From Solwaraspora sp. WMMA2056 (lineage in GTDB: Bacteria; Actinomycetota; Actinomycetes; Mycobacteriales; Micromonosporaceae): a stretch of DNA of 64,000 nt. Of this stretch, positions 9,910 through 17,532 are shown piece after piece (position 1 is the stretch's first letter; each line of letters starts with the position of its first letter). Where the stretch lies: the NCBI RefSeq assembly GCF_030345095.1, contig NZ_CP128360.1, positions 6,262,001 to 6,326,000 on the forward strand, given 5' to 3'. The notes beneath the pieces were generated by a model. That model was not told where the DNA came from and ran no database searches. It worked only from the letters and a program-made list of their open reading frames with translations. The translations under genes were made by a program, and so were the position numbers.

Positions 9910-10878
9910 TCAGATTCCCCGGCCGCGCCGGTGCAGGCTGCGCAGTACGGTGTCCGGGCGCACGGCCCGGCTGGCGACGGCGAGCGCCAGGTAGGCGCGG
10001 GGCTCCTTCGGATTGCGGGCCAGGGTGTGCCGGGCCCAGCGCAGCGCGTCCCGCCGGTGCCCGGCGGCGGCCTGGGCGAAGGCGATCTGCCCGGCCACCC
10101 GGGCCTCACCGGCCGGCTGGGTGGCGAACTCGGGGTAGCGCTCCAGCAGCCACTGCAGGGCGGTGGAGATGGTGTCCCAGCGTTGCGCGAAGTAGGAGCG
10201 CTTGTGCCAGCGGACCAGCACGTACGGGGTGCGAAGGTTGCGCAGCGGGGCGCTGCGGGCGGCCCGCAGCAGGAACTCGTAGTCCTCGGCGTAGCTGCCG
10301 GGGATCTCCTCGTCGACCAGACCGAAGCCGTCGACCAGAGCCGACCGGCGGATCAGGAACGTGGACGGGTGCAGCTCGGTCATCCGGTCGCGCAGCAGCG
10401 CGTCGAGCGGCACCGTGTCGCGGTCGAGCACCCGGTCGGTGGTGGCACCGTCGTAGCTGACCGTGATGCCACAGCTGACGAACTCGGCCTCCGGATGCCG
10501 GCCGAGCTCGGCCACCTGGGCGGTGAGCTTGCCCGGCAGCCAGCGGTCGTCGTCGTCGCAGAAGGCGACCAGCTCGCCGGTGGCGACGAGGATGCCACAG
10601 TTGCGGGCACCGGCCAGGCCGGCGGACCGGTCGTTGACGACCACCCGGACCGGCCGACGGGGGTCGTCGTCGGCCAACTGCGGGTCCGGAGTGGACTGGT
10701 CGTAGACCACGACGATCTCGATGGTCCCTGGGTAGTCCTGCCCACGGATCGCCTCGACGGTGTCACGCAGCAGTTCCGGACGGTCCCGGGTCGGCACCAC
10801 CACGCTGACCGTCGGCACCGACCCGGCACCTGCCGGGTCGACGGCGGACCCGGCGGCTACCGGGTCGACGGCGGTCAT
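9910..10878 (-). CDS. GT2-family glycosyltransferase
   Basis: The protein of 322 residues starts at ATG 10878, overlapping the preceding gene by 4 bp (ATGA). A GT-A fold is clear: VSVVVPTRDRPELL at about residue 24, and the metal/sugar-nucleotide binding run CDDDD at 107-111. A SYAEDYEFLLRAA motif further on is typical of the acceptor/catalytic Asp region, and a helical, TPR-like C-terminal tail follows. It would transfer a sugar from a nucleotide donor to a growing polysaccharide repeat. It is the last gene of the exopolysaccharide operon. Donor and acceptor cannot be told from sequence. Confidence 0.88.
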   Translation of the reverse strand: MTAVDPVAAGSAVDPAGAGSVPTVSVVVPTRDRPELLRDTVEAIRGQDYPGTIEIVVVYDQSTPDPQLADDDPRRPVRVVVNDRSAGLAGARNCGILVATGELVAFCDDDDRWLPGKLTAQVAELGRHPEAEFVSCGITVSYDGATTDRVLDRDTVPLDALLRDRMTELHPSTFLIRRSALVDGFGLVDEEIPGSYAEDYEFLLRAARSAPLRNLRTPYVLVRWHKRSYFAQRWDTISTALQWLLERYPEFATQPAGEARVAGQIAFAQAAAGHRRDALRWARHTLARNPKEPRAYLALAVASRAVRPDTVLRSLHRRGRGI

Positions 10879-11501
10879 CGGGCCCGCCGGGCAAGGGTGC
10901 GTCGCGGGTGCGCCGACGAGATCAGCCCTTCGATGATCTCGCCGACCCGGGCGACGGCCGCCAGCCGGGCGGTGTCGGAGCCGGGCTCCGCGCCGATGCG
11001 GAACCTGGCCGGCTCGCGCAGTCCGGCGTCCAGGGCGGCGGCCAGCTCCGCCGGCGACTCGCAGAGCCGGACCAGCCCGGCGGCGGCCAGCCGTCGGGCG
11101 AACAGCATCTGGTGGTCGTCGACGTGCTCGCCCAGCGTGGGATCGCGCGGCACCACGATCGGCAGGTGCCGGTGCCGCCGTGCTTCGAGGATGGTCGCCG
11201 GCCCGCCGTGGCAGACCACCAGGCTGGCCCGGGCCATGGCCTGCTGCAGCGCGTCGTGGTCGAGGAAGGCGGTGGCGCCGGCCAGCGCCGGGGTGCGGCT
11301 GTGCCCGTACTGCACGATCAGCTCGGCCCGGTCGGCGACCGCCGGGTACCACTCCTCCAGCCAGCCGATCAGCCGGTCGAACCGGTGCCGGTCGGTCCCG
11401 ACCGCGACCAGGACGGTGCCGGTACGCGGCGCGCTGCGCTGCCGGGGAATCCGGACGGTCGCGTGCACAGATCCGGATCTTGACAGGGCGGATTCCACCA
11501 C
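10875..11501 (-). CDS. Alg13/PssE-like glycosyltransferase catalytic subunit (GT28 C-domain)
   Basis: This 208-residue protein is only the C-terminal (UDP-sugar binding) half of a GT28-type enzyme: VLVAVGTDRHRFDRLI near the start and VVCHGGPATILEA, which matches the GGxxxxxE donor site. Family members (Alg13, PssE) work only with a membrane partner of the Alg14/PssD kind, encoded just upstream. GTG 11501 is preceded by AGGGAG at good spacing; TTG 11507 and GTG 11498 are alternatives. It is part of the exopolysaccharide operon and likely adds the second sugar of the repeat unit at the membrane. Confidence 0.82.
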   Translation of the reverse strand: MVESALSRSGSVHATVRIPRQRSAPRTGTVLVAVGTDRHRFDRLIGWLEEWYPAVADRAELIVQYGHSRTPALAGATAFLDHDALQQAMARASLVVCHGGPATILEARRHRHLPIVVPRDPTLGEHVDDHQMLFARRLAAAGLVRLCESPAELAAALDAGLREPARFRIGAEPGSDTARLAAVARVGEIIEGLISSAHPRRTLARRAR

Positions 11502-11538
11502 GACCAACTCCCTGAATCAACTGCCACTTGTTTGTTTC

Positions 11539-11555
11539 GCCAATATGTCATTGGC
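11539..11555. promoter_or_regulatory. Inverted repeat GCCAAT-N5-ATTGGC between the Alg14- and Alg13-like genes
   Basis: A perfect 6-bp-arm inverted repeat (GCCAATATGTCATTGGC) lies in the unusually AT-rich gap between the two subunit genes. The octamer GCCAATAT recurs at 12101-12108, upstream of the Alg14-like gene, and ATTGGC again at 12132-12137. It could be an operator or an RNA processing hairpin that sets the ratio of the subunits. Confidence 0.45.
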
Positions 11556-11573
11556 ATGTACGAATACGTTTGT

Positions 11574-12056
11574 TTACAGCAGGTTACCAACGACGGTGGC
11601 CTCCGGGTACTGTCGCCGCTGCTCCTCCCACTGCACGAGCATCGCGGAGAGAAATGGCCGACACAGGCGCGCGGTGAGGGTCGGGGTGTCGATCCGGTCG
11701 TACACCTCGATGTAGACCGCCGGCACCCGACGCAGCCAGGCCAGGACCACGAAGGGAACGGCGACACCGGCCCCGGTGGTCACCACCGCCGCGACGCTGC
11801 GCCGTCGGAAGATCCGCACCGCCAGCCAGGTGTTGCGCACCAGGTTGCGAAGGTTGCGCGTGGTGGGATGGTGTGCCCACAACACATCCTCGCCGCGCAG
11901 CAGCGATGTGGCGTCCGGGGTGTCGAAGGTCACCCAGCACCGTCGACGGTCGCCGTACCAGGGTTCGAGCGCGAGCAACTGCGCGAGGTGGCCGCCGCTG
12001 GAGCCGACGAGCAGGACAGTGCGCTCCGTGTCGCCGCCGTCCATATTGTTGGCCAC
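11574..12056 (-). CDS. Alg14/PssD-like membrane anchor subunit of a glycosyltransferase
   Basis: The 160-residue protein has the N-terminal Rossmann half of a GT28-type enzyme: TVLLVGSSGGHLAQLLALE is the diagnostic Alg14/PssD/Cps14F motif. A hydrophobic stretch (AVPFVVLAWLRRVPAVYIEVYDRI) supports membrane association. It recruits the Alg13-like partner encoded 70 bp downstream to the membrane. GTG 12056 is the upstream start; ATG 12044 is an alternative four codons in. It is the first gene of the three-gene GT segment, behind an AT-rich promoter region. Confidence 0.85.
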   Translation of the reverse strand: MANNMDGGDTERTVLLVGSSGGHLAQLLALEPWYGDRRRCWVTFDTPDATSLLRGEDVLWAHHPTTRNLRNLVRNTWLAVRIFRRRSVAAVVTTGAGVAVPFVVLAWLRRVPAVYIEVYDRIDTPTLTARLCRPFLSAMLVQWEEQRRQYPEATVVGNLL

Positions 12057-12421
12057 ATGCGCCCCCAGAGTTCACTAGCCGGCCAACCACTGTTTGGATA
12101 GCCAATATATAAGACCTCGCCAGGAAAGAAAATTGGCGACCGTCGCTTACCGCGACCACGGTGGAGCGCCTGACCTGCGACCACCCTCGGGCATCGACCC
12201 GTCACTACACCACCGCACCGCCGCGACTTCGATGATCCAGCGGCACCGATATCACTTTCCGCACACTCCGGACGTGAAACATTTTCTATCGCCCCAGTAG
12301 GATTAGTGGGACTCAAGCAACGGTATCGGTCCACGCTGGGCAGGCAGTCTGGTCCGCGACCCTCCGCCGGTCAGCCTTCAGACACACTTCTCCCATTCTG
12401 CGGGATGCCTACGCACCTCCG
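12057..12421. promoter_or_regulatory. 365-bp AT-richer intergenic region within the exopolysaccharide cluster
   Basis: No credible coding frame is present here. The stretch is clearly richer in A+T than the flanking genes (for example 12101-12135 and 12270-12305). It separates the upstream polysaccharide operon, ending at 12422, from the three downstream glycosyltransferase genes, so it probably holds their minus-strand promoter. The repeated GCCAATAT / ATTGGC words at 12101-12137 may be regulatory. No rho-independent terminator is obvious. Confidence 0.5.
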
Positions 12422-13783
12422 TCAGTCAACGCTGCGTCGCTCGATCTCGTCGAGCAGATGCGGATGCAGGGCGGGGTTCCAGCCGGCCCCGCCCACCGCC
12501 AGCCGCCAGGTCCGCAACCACATCTCAATCAGATAACTCTGGACGATCATCCGACGCTGGGTAGGCTCCACAGCCAACTCCGCCGCCACCAGGTCCAACC
12601 GATGATCCACTGCGGCCGCCGCAGCGGCCGCTGACGCGCCGCCCAGCACCAACGATCGCTGGAACGCGTCGTGTGCCAGGTCGAAACCGAGCGGTACGTC
12701 GGGGCCACTGTGCTCCCAGTCCCAGGCCACCAGCTGTCCGGCGTGCTCACCGAGGTTCCACGGTACCCAGTCGCCGTGCCAGTGCCCGAACTCGACGGAC
12801 ACGTCGCCGAAGCGATCCGCCAGCCGCTGCACCGTTGCCACCGCCCGCCGACCGGCCGGCAGGTCCATCGCCGACGCGGCGAACTCCGGCGGCCCGGCCG
12901 TCCCGAGCGGCCCGGCGTCCGCAACGGCCGCCGGCCCGGCGTCCGCAACAGCCCCCGTCCCGGCGGCAGCGGCGGCCAGCCGGCGCAGCCGGTCGAGAAA
13001 CGCCGAACCGGCCAACGGGCGCGGTGCCGTCGGCGGACCACCCCGCCGGGCGATCGCCGACGTCGCCGCCACCCGGGGCGGGTCACCGGCGCCGACGCCA
13101 CGCACCCGGGCCGGCAACGGCTCGACCACGGTGACCGCCTGCCCGGACCAGTCACCCGCCATCAGCACCCCCGGCACCAACGGGTGGTCGCCCACCGCGC
13201 TCGCCGACGCGGCCCGCGCCAACGCCGCCGCCTCGGCCCGGACCAGGTCCCGGGTCGCGCCGTTCCACCCGATCTTGGCGTAGCCACGCGGACGACCCGC
13301 GGCGTCGAACAACTGCACCGTCGGCTTGTGGTTCGGATCCGGCGGCCGGACCCCGATCGCCGCATACCAGCGGCCGCCGCCGAGACGCGCCGACACGTGG
13401 TCGACCAGCGTCAGAGCCTCCTGCGGTACGCCGTCCACCGGTGCCGACACGGTCAGCGTCCCGGGTCGCGTCGCCCCCAACGCCCCCACCCGGGCGGCCA
13501 GACCGAGCAGCGCCCGGGGCAGCCGTACCGACACCGGGCGCAGCGCGTTGTACGCCCAGACCGACGCGGCGGTGACCCGGCGCGGGCCCAGCGGCAACAG
13601 GAACCGGGCGGCCGCCGCCGACGGCACCACCGCGTACCGGGCCAGCAGCCGCTCCCCCCGCGCCGGCTCCGTCCGCTGCGGGCCGTCGGTCAGCGTCAAC
13701 CGCAGCCGTTCGTCCGGAAAGACCGCCCGCGACACCCAGCCGAGTCCGTCGTCACGCCCCCGAGGGTCGAGACCCACGCTCAC
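12422..13783 (-). CDS. APH/choline-kinase-like phosphotransferase in polysaccharide cluster
   Basis: The protein of 453 residues starts at GTG 13783, overlapping the sulfotransferase stop by 4 bp (GTGA). The C-terminal half has the phosphotransferase (APH) fold: GHWHGDWVPWNL with the catalytic HGD at about 336-338 and N at 343, then VAWDWEHSG, the metal-binding DxE-like site. The N-terminal 200 residues are less typical and include PTVQLFDAAGRPRGYAKIGW, a kinase-like lysine strand. A stretch around residues 285-315 repeats Val-Ala-Asp-Ala-Gly-Pro. It could phosphorylate a sugar, a lipid carrier or a polysaccharide substituent; resistance is unlikely given its neighbours. Function is inferred from fold only. 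Confidence 0.7.
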   Translation of the reverse strand: MSVGLDPRGRDDGLGWVSRAVFPDERLRLTLTDGPQRTEPARGERLLARYAVVPSAAAARFLLPLGPRRVTAASVWAYNALRPVSVRLPRALLGLAARVGALGATRPGTLTVSAPVDGVPQEALTLVDHVSARLGGGRWYAAIGVRPPDPNHKPTVQLFDAAGRPRGYAKIGWNGATRDLVRAEAAALARAASASAVGDHPLVPGVLMAGDWSGQAVTVVEPLPARVRGVGAGDPPRVAATSAIARRGGPPTAPRPLAGSAFLDRLRRLAAAAAGTGAVADAGPAAVADAGPLGTAGPPEFAASAMDLPAGRRAVATVQRLADRFGDVSVEFGHWHGDWVPWNLGEHAGQLVAWDWEHSGPDVPLGFDLAHDAFQRSLVLGGASAAAAAAAVDHRLDLVAAELAVEPTQRRMIVQSYLIEMWLRTWRLAVGGAGWNPALHPHLLDEIERRSVD

Positions 13784-14682
13784 CGCTGCGACCCGGCCCA
13801 GTCCAGCCGCAGCCCCAGCCGCTGCGCGAGCGCCTCGTTGTGCGGCCGGTAGTAGTCGGTCAGCTCGGCCCGCAACTGCTCGTCCATCGGCGCCGACCGG
13901 CGGTCGTTGTAGACCTTGAAAGTCGGCAGCTCGTGCTGCGGCAGGCCGAGGAACTCCAGCGTCCGCAGGTAGGCAGCGCGGGTGTCGCCGTAGAACTCCT
14001 CGCTGGTCAGAAAGAGGAACTGGGACCGGTCGAACCGCTCCAGCCACGGGTCGAGATGCTCCAGGTAGCGGCCCCGCGCCCGGTAGGTGTACCAGTCGTA
14101 CGGCTCGGAGAAGTAGTTCGGGTCGGCGATCAGCCGCTCCCGCTCCCCCGCCGTGCGCTCCGCCTCACTCGCCAGGGCCTGCGCGAAGTCCAACGGCTCC
14201 GTACCCTCGGTGCGGCGTTCCTTCCAGTGCGAGTACGCCCGTTCGACCGGATCCCGCAGCAGCACGATCAGCCGTACCTGCGGCAGCAACGCCTGCACCC
14301 GGTGCGCCGCAGTCGGGTGGAACATGTACAGCGGCGCCGCCTCGCCGGCCCGTACCGGCCCGCCGTGGCGGGCGGCCAGCGCGTCGCGCTGCCGCTGGGT
14401 GGGGAAGTGCGACCGGTACCACGCCTCCCCCCGGGACCAGTGCTCCTCGAAGTAGTGCGTGGCCTTGGTGTTCCAGGCCGGGAAGAGCCGGGGCACCAGC
14501 GGATGCTGGATCAGGTAGTTCCACAACGACGTGGTGCCGCCCCGTTTGGTGCCGATGATCAGAAAGTCCGGCAGCGGGCGACGGCCGCTGGTACGCACCC
14601 CGTAGTGCACCATCGACTCGCGTACCCGGTCGGTCACCTGGACCGGTACGGCCTTCTTGATCCGGTCCCTGATGGACGCCAT
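13780..14682 (-). CDS. PAPS-dependent sulfotransferase
   Basis: The 300-residue protein has both PAPS-binding signatures: the 5'-phosphosulfate loop FLIIGTKRGGTTSLWNYL at about 41-57, and the 3'-phosphate motif RLIVLLRDPVERAYSHW near residue 125. The family transfers sulfate to hydroxyl or amino groups. It lies in a polysaccharide operon, so a sulfated exopolysaccharide or glycolipid is the likely product, though that is inference. ATG 14682 is chosen because it starts 7 bp after the flippase stop with a purine-rich leader; a TTG at 14712 would overlap the flippase gene. Confidence 0.85.
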   Translation of the reverse strand: MASIRDRIKKAVPVQVTDRVRESMVHYGVRTSGRRPLPDFLIIGTKRGGTTSLWNYLIQHPLVPRLFPAWNTKATHYFEEHWSRGEAWYRSHFPTQRQRDALAARHGGPVRAGEAAPLYMFHPTAAHRVQALLPQVRLIVLLRDPVERAYSHWKERRTEGTEPLDFAQALASEAERTAGERERLIADPNYFSEPYDWYTYRARGRYLEHLDPWLERFDRSQFLFLTSEEFYGDTRAAYLRTLEFLGLPQHELPTFKVYNDRRSAPMDEQLRAELTDYYRPHNEALAQRLGLRLDWAGSQR

Positions 14683-14689
14683 GGTCGAC

Positions 14690-16228
14690 TCACCCACCTC
14701 TCTGTCTGACAATTCGCCACAACCGGCGCCGCACCCCGGGCAGCGCCAGCCCCACGAGCACCGCCAGGGCGGTCAGCCCCAGCGCGACGCCGAGGCCCGG
14801 TACACCCCGGCCGGCGGCCAGCACCCCGACCCCGCTGGCCGCGCCGACCCCGGCCAGCACCGCCCCGGCGGCCAGCAGCACCGACCGGTCCACCAGCGGA
14901 TGGCCGACCACGACCCGGGCGGCGGTGACCGCGATCAGGTTCTCCACCACGATCCCGGCCGCCCAGGCGACCGCCACCCCGAGCACGCCGTGCCGGGGCG
15001 CCAGCCACAACGCCAGCGACACCGTCGTCGCCAGGTTCGCCGACGCGGCCAGCAGGTGCAGTCCGCTGCGGCCGCTCATCAGCAGCAGGGTCTGTACGTT
15101 GCCGACCGCGATGTTCACCAGCATCGCCACCGCCAGTACGGTCATCGCGGTGGCGCCAGCGGCGAACTCGGGGCCGAAGATCGCCAGGAAACCCGGCGCG
15201 AAGACCGCCAGCAGCAGGTACACCGGCCAGGACAGGGCGATCGCCCAGGTGGTGGTCTGCCGGTGCACCGCCGCCGCCTCCGCCGGACGGTCCTGCCCCA
15301 GCAGCCGGGACAGCTGCGGCGCGACCGCCACCCGCAGGCCCTGCAGCGCGAGCTGCCCAGCCAGGATGTACCGGCCCACCGCGCCGAAGATGCCGGCCTC
15401 GACCGGCCCGGCCAGCGCCACCGCGAGCAGCACCCCGGTCCACATGCTGCCGGCGTCGATCGCCGCCGACCCGGCCCGGGGCAACGCGAACCGCCAGAAG
15501 GAGGTCCAGTCGGCCCGCTGCGGCCGCCACCGCGCGCCACGGCCGGCACCGAGCGGCCCGGCGACCAGGACACCGCAGACCGCCACCGCCACCAGGGCCG
15601 GCACCAGCCAACCGGCGAGGCCGAACAGCACCGAGGCGCCGACGAACGCAGCCGCGCCGACCAGCGCCGGCCGACCGATCGGCAGCAGGAAGAACTGCAC
15701 CGCGACGTACGGACCGATCGACCGCACCCCTCGGACGGCGGCCAGCCCCAACCCGGCGGCGACCAGAACGGGCAGCCCGACCGCGCACAGCCGCACCAGC
15801 CGTACGCCGTCCGTGGTGGTCCCGTCGAACAGCACCTCGGCCAGCCACGGCGCGGCCACCAGCCCGACGGCGGCCAGTCCGAGCGCGCACAGCAGCGGCG
15901 GCAGTACCGCCACCGGTAGCACCCGGGCGGCGTCGCCGGCCGGGCCGGTCCGCCGCCGGGGCAGCGACCAGAGCAGGCCCGTCTCGGCGCCCAGGGTGCA
16001 GATCGCGGTGACGACGGTCAACAGGCCGACGGCGGCGAAGAACACGCCCGCGCCGGCCGGGCCGTACCCCCGGGTGACGACGACGGCCAGAACGAACCCG
16101 AAGAGGCCGCTGACGGCGGCCCCGGCCAGGCCGATGACGCCGCTGCGGGCGCTGCGCCGGGTCTCCGACCGATCAGCCGGGCCGATGCCGGACGGCGGCC
16201 GCGCGGTCGCGTCCGTCGGGCCGGTCAC
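14690..16228 (-). CDS. MOP-superfamily polysaccharide flippase (Wzx-like)
   Basis: The protein of 512 residues is almost entirely hydrophobic, with about 12-14 membrane spans in two halves, typical of Wzx/MATE-like lipid-linked oligosaccharide exporters. Segments such as GAAVSGLFGFVLAVVVTRGY at the N-terminus and the conserved central loop fit the family. It would move undecaprenyl-linked repeat units across the membrane for polymerisation. GTG 16228 overlaps the previous stop by 4 bp (GTGA). A longer open frame upstream is ligase-gene shadow and is not used. Confidence 0.85.
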   Translation of the reverse strand: MTGPTDATARPPSGIGPADRSETRRSARSGVIGLAGAAVSGLFGFVLAVVVTRGYGPAGAGVFFAAVGLLTVVTAICTLGAETGLLWSLPRRRTGPAGDAARVLPVAVLPPLLCALGLAAVGLVAAPWLAEVLFDGTTTDGVRLVRLCAVGLPVLVAAGLGLAAVRGVRSIGPYVAVQFFLLPIGRPALVGAAAFVGASVLFGLAGWLVPALVAVAVCGVLVAGPLGAGRGARWRPQRADWTSFWRFALPRAGSAAIDAGSMWTGVLLAVALAGPVEAGIFGAVGRYILAGQLALQGLRVAVAPQLSRLLGQDRPAEAAAVHRQTTTWAIALSWPVYLLLAVFAPGFLAIFGPEFAAGATAMTVLAVAMLVNIAVGNVQTLLLMSGRSGLHLLAASANLATTVSLALWLAPRHGVLGVAVAWAAGIVVENLIAVTAARVVVGHPLVDRSVLLAAGAVLAGVGAASGVGVLAAGRGVPGLGVALGLTALAVLVGLALPGVRRRLWRIVRQRGG

Positions 16229-17532
16229 CGGACACCGCCGAGCACCGGTCGGGGCGCGGCCGGCACCGGCGGCGCGGTCAGCGCGACGCCCCGCCGTTCC
16301 CGCTCCACGGCGACCAGGGCCACCGCCGACACGAAGAAGACCGCGGTCAGATTCTGGTTGACCAGTCCGTAGAAGGGCAGCTGGACCAGCGCGATCAGCG
16401 GCACCACCGACAACCACTGCGCCGCCGCCGAGCTCGCCCGCCAGCAGACGGCGGCGACCAGCACGAACCAGCCGACGAAGCAGATCAGCGCCGGGACGCC
16501 GTGGCTGAACAGCACCGTCCACACCTGCCCCTGGGTGCCCAGCGGCGCGTCGGCGGAGACGGTGTCCACCTGCACCGGCGTGCCGAATCCCAGCAGCGGG
16601 GAGCGCTGCACCCAGCGCAGCACCTCCAGGTAGAGCGACATCCGGTCGACGTTGGTGTTGCTGGAGCTGACCCGCTGGTCGATCAGGTCACCGATGGGGA
16701 TGAACAGGGTCGCCAGCCCGCCGATCACCAGGACCCCCAGCATCGAGGCCAGCACCCGCAGGTTGCCCCGGATCGCGGCCCGCACCCCGAGAACCGCCAG
16801 CCCGACGCCGAGGCTGAGGAACATCCCCCGGTTGAGGGTCAGGAACGCCGGCGGCAACGACATCGGCAGCGCGACCAGCAGTACGGTACGGGCCGGGCCG
16901 CGTACGCCGAGCAGCAGGCAGGCCACCACCGCCGGCAGGGTGATCGCGTAGGTGCTGCCGAAGGTGTTGGTGTACGCGAACGGCGCGGACGGTCGATAGA
17001 TCGGGTTGAGCGACCGGGCGCTGTACTCGGTCGCCTCGGCGTGCACCATGTCCCGGATGAACGGGTTGCCGGCCAGCCCGCCGGGCAGCAGCACCTCGAA
17101 GGGTGTGGTCATCGAGAACCGGGGCATCAGCACCCCGAGCCAGCCGAGGACGACCAGCGCGACGAAGAAGGCGCACAGCGGGCCCAGCACCACGGTGAGC
17201 GAGGCCCGCTCCCGGGCGACGCTGTACACGTAGCAGCAGACGATCAGCGCGGTGAGGTAGAAGGCCAGCCGCAGGCCGAAGGTCAGCAGGCTGGACGGTC
17301 CGGGCAGCTGGGTGGCGCTGGCCACCACCAGGGCGAGGAAGGCCAGCCAGATCCCGCTGCCGGCGGGCAGCGGAATCCGCCCTCTGATCATCATGATCAG
17401 CAACAGCAGGGTGCCGAACAGCGGCCAGCCGAAGTAGAACAGTCCACTGATCCACCAGAGCGGAACCAGGCCGAACATCAACCACAGCGGCCAGACCGGC
17501 AGCGCCGTGGTGGGCCGGGTGGACTCAGCCAC
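16225..17532 (-). CDS. O-antigen ligase/polymerase-like membrane protein (Wzy/WaaL type)
   Basis: The 435-residue protein is predicted to have about 11-12 membrane spans with a large extracytoplasmic loop around residues 160-220, and the later TLNRGMFLSLGVGLAVLG segment is characteristic of the Wzy_C/O-antigen ligase family. The YLEVLRWVQRSPLLGFG motif (loop plus P-x-x-G-x-G) is also family-typical. It probably polymerises repeat units or attaches polymer to an acceptor. GTG 17532 overlaps the Wzz-like gene by 8 bp; no better start is seen. Confidence 0.82.
   Translation of the reverse strand: MAESTRPTTALPVWPLWLMFGLVPLWWISGLFYFGWPLFGTLLLLIMMIRGRIPLPAGSGIWLAFLALVVASATQLPGPSSLLTFGLRLAFYLTALIVCCYVYSVARERASLTVVLGPLCAFFVALVVLGWLGVLMPRFSMTTPFEVLLPGGLAGNPFIRDMVHAEATEYSARSLNPIYRPSAPFAYTNTFGSTYAITLPAVVACLLLGVRGPARTVLLVALPMSLPPAFLTLNRGMFLSLGVGLAVLGVRAAIRGNLRVLASMLGVLVIGGLATLFIPIGDLIDQRVSSSNTNVDRMSLYLEVLRWVQRSPLLGFGTPVQVDTVSADAPLGTQGQVWTVLFSHGVPALICFVGWFVLVAAVCWRASSAAAQWLSVVPLIALVQLPFYGLVNQNLTAVFFVSAVALVAVERERRGVALTAPPVPAAPRPVLGGVR

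Noticed and set aside
9779-9994. 71-codon plus-strand frame after hutH (starts MTDSYAEYAV)
   Set aside because: It has a plausible start, but it runs into the antisense of the GT2 gene and has atypical codon use; kept only as a repeat observation.
12422-13783. Aminoglycoside resistance gene
   Set aside because: The fold matches APH, but the gene is embedded in and coupled to a polysaccharide operon, and the N-terminal half is unlike resistance enzymes.
12671-13852. 393-codon plus-strand frame across the APH-like gene
   Set aside because: Antisense shadow; Arg/Pro/His-rich, with no start signal.
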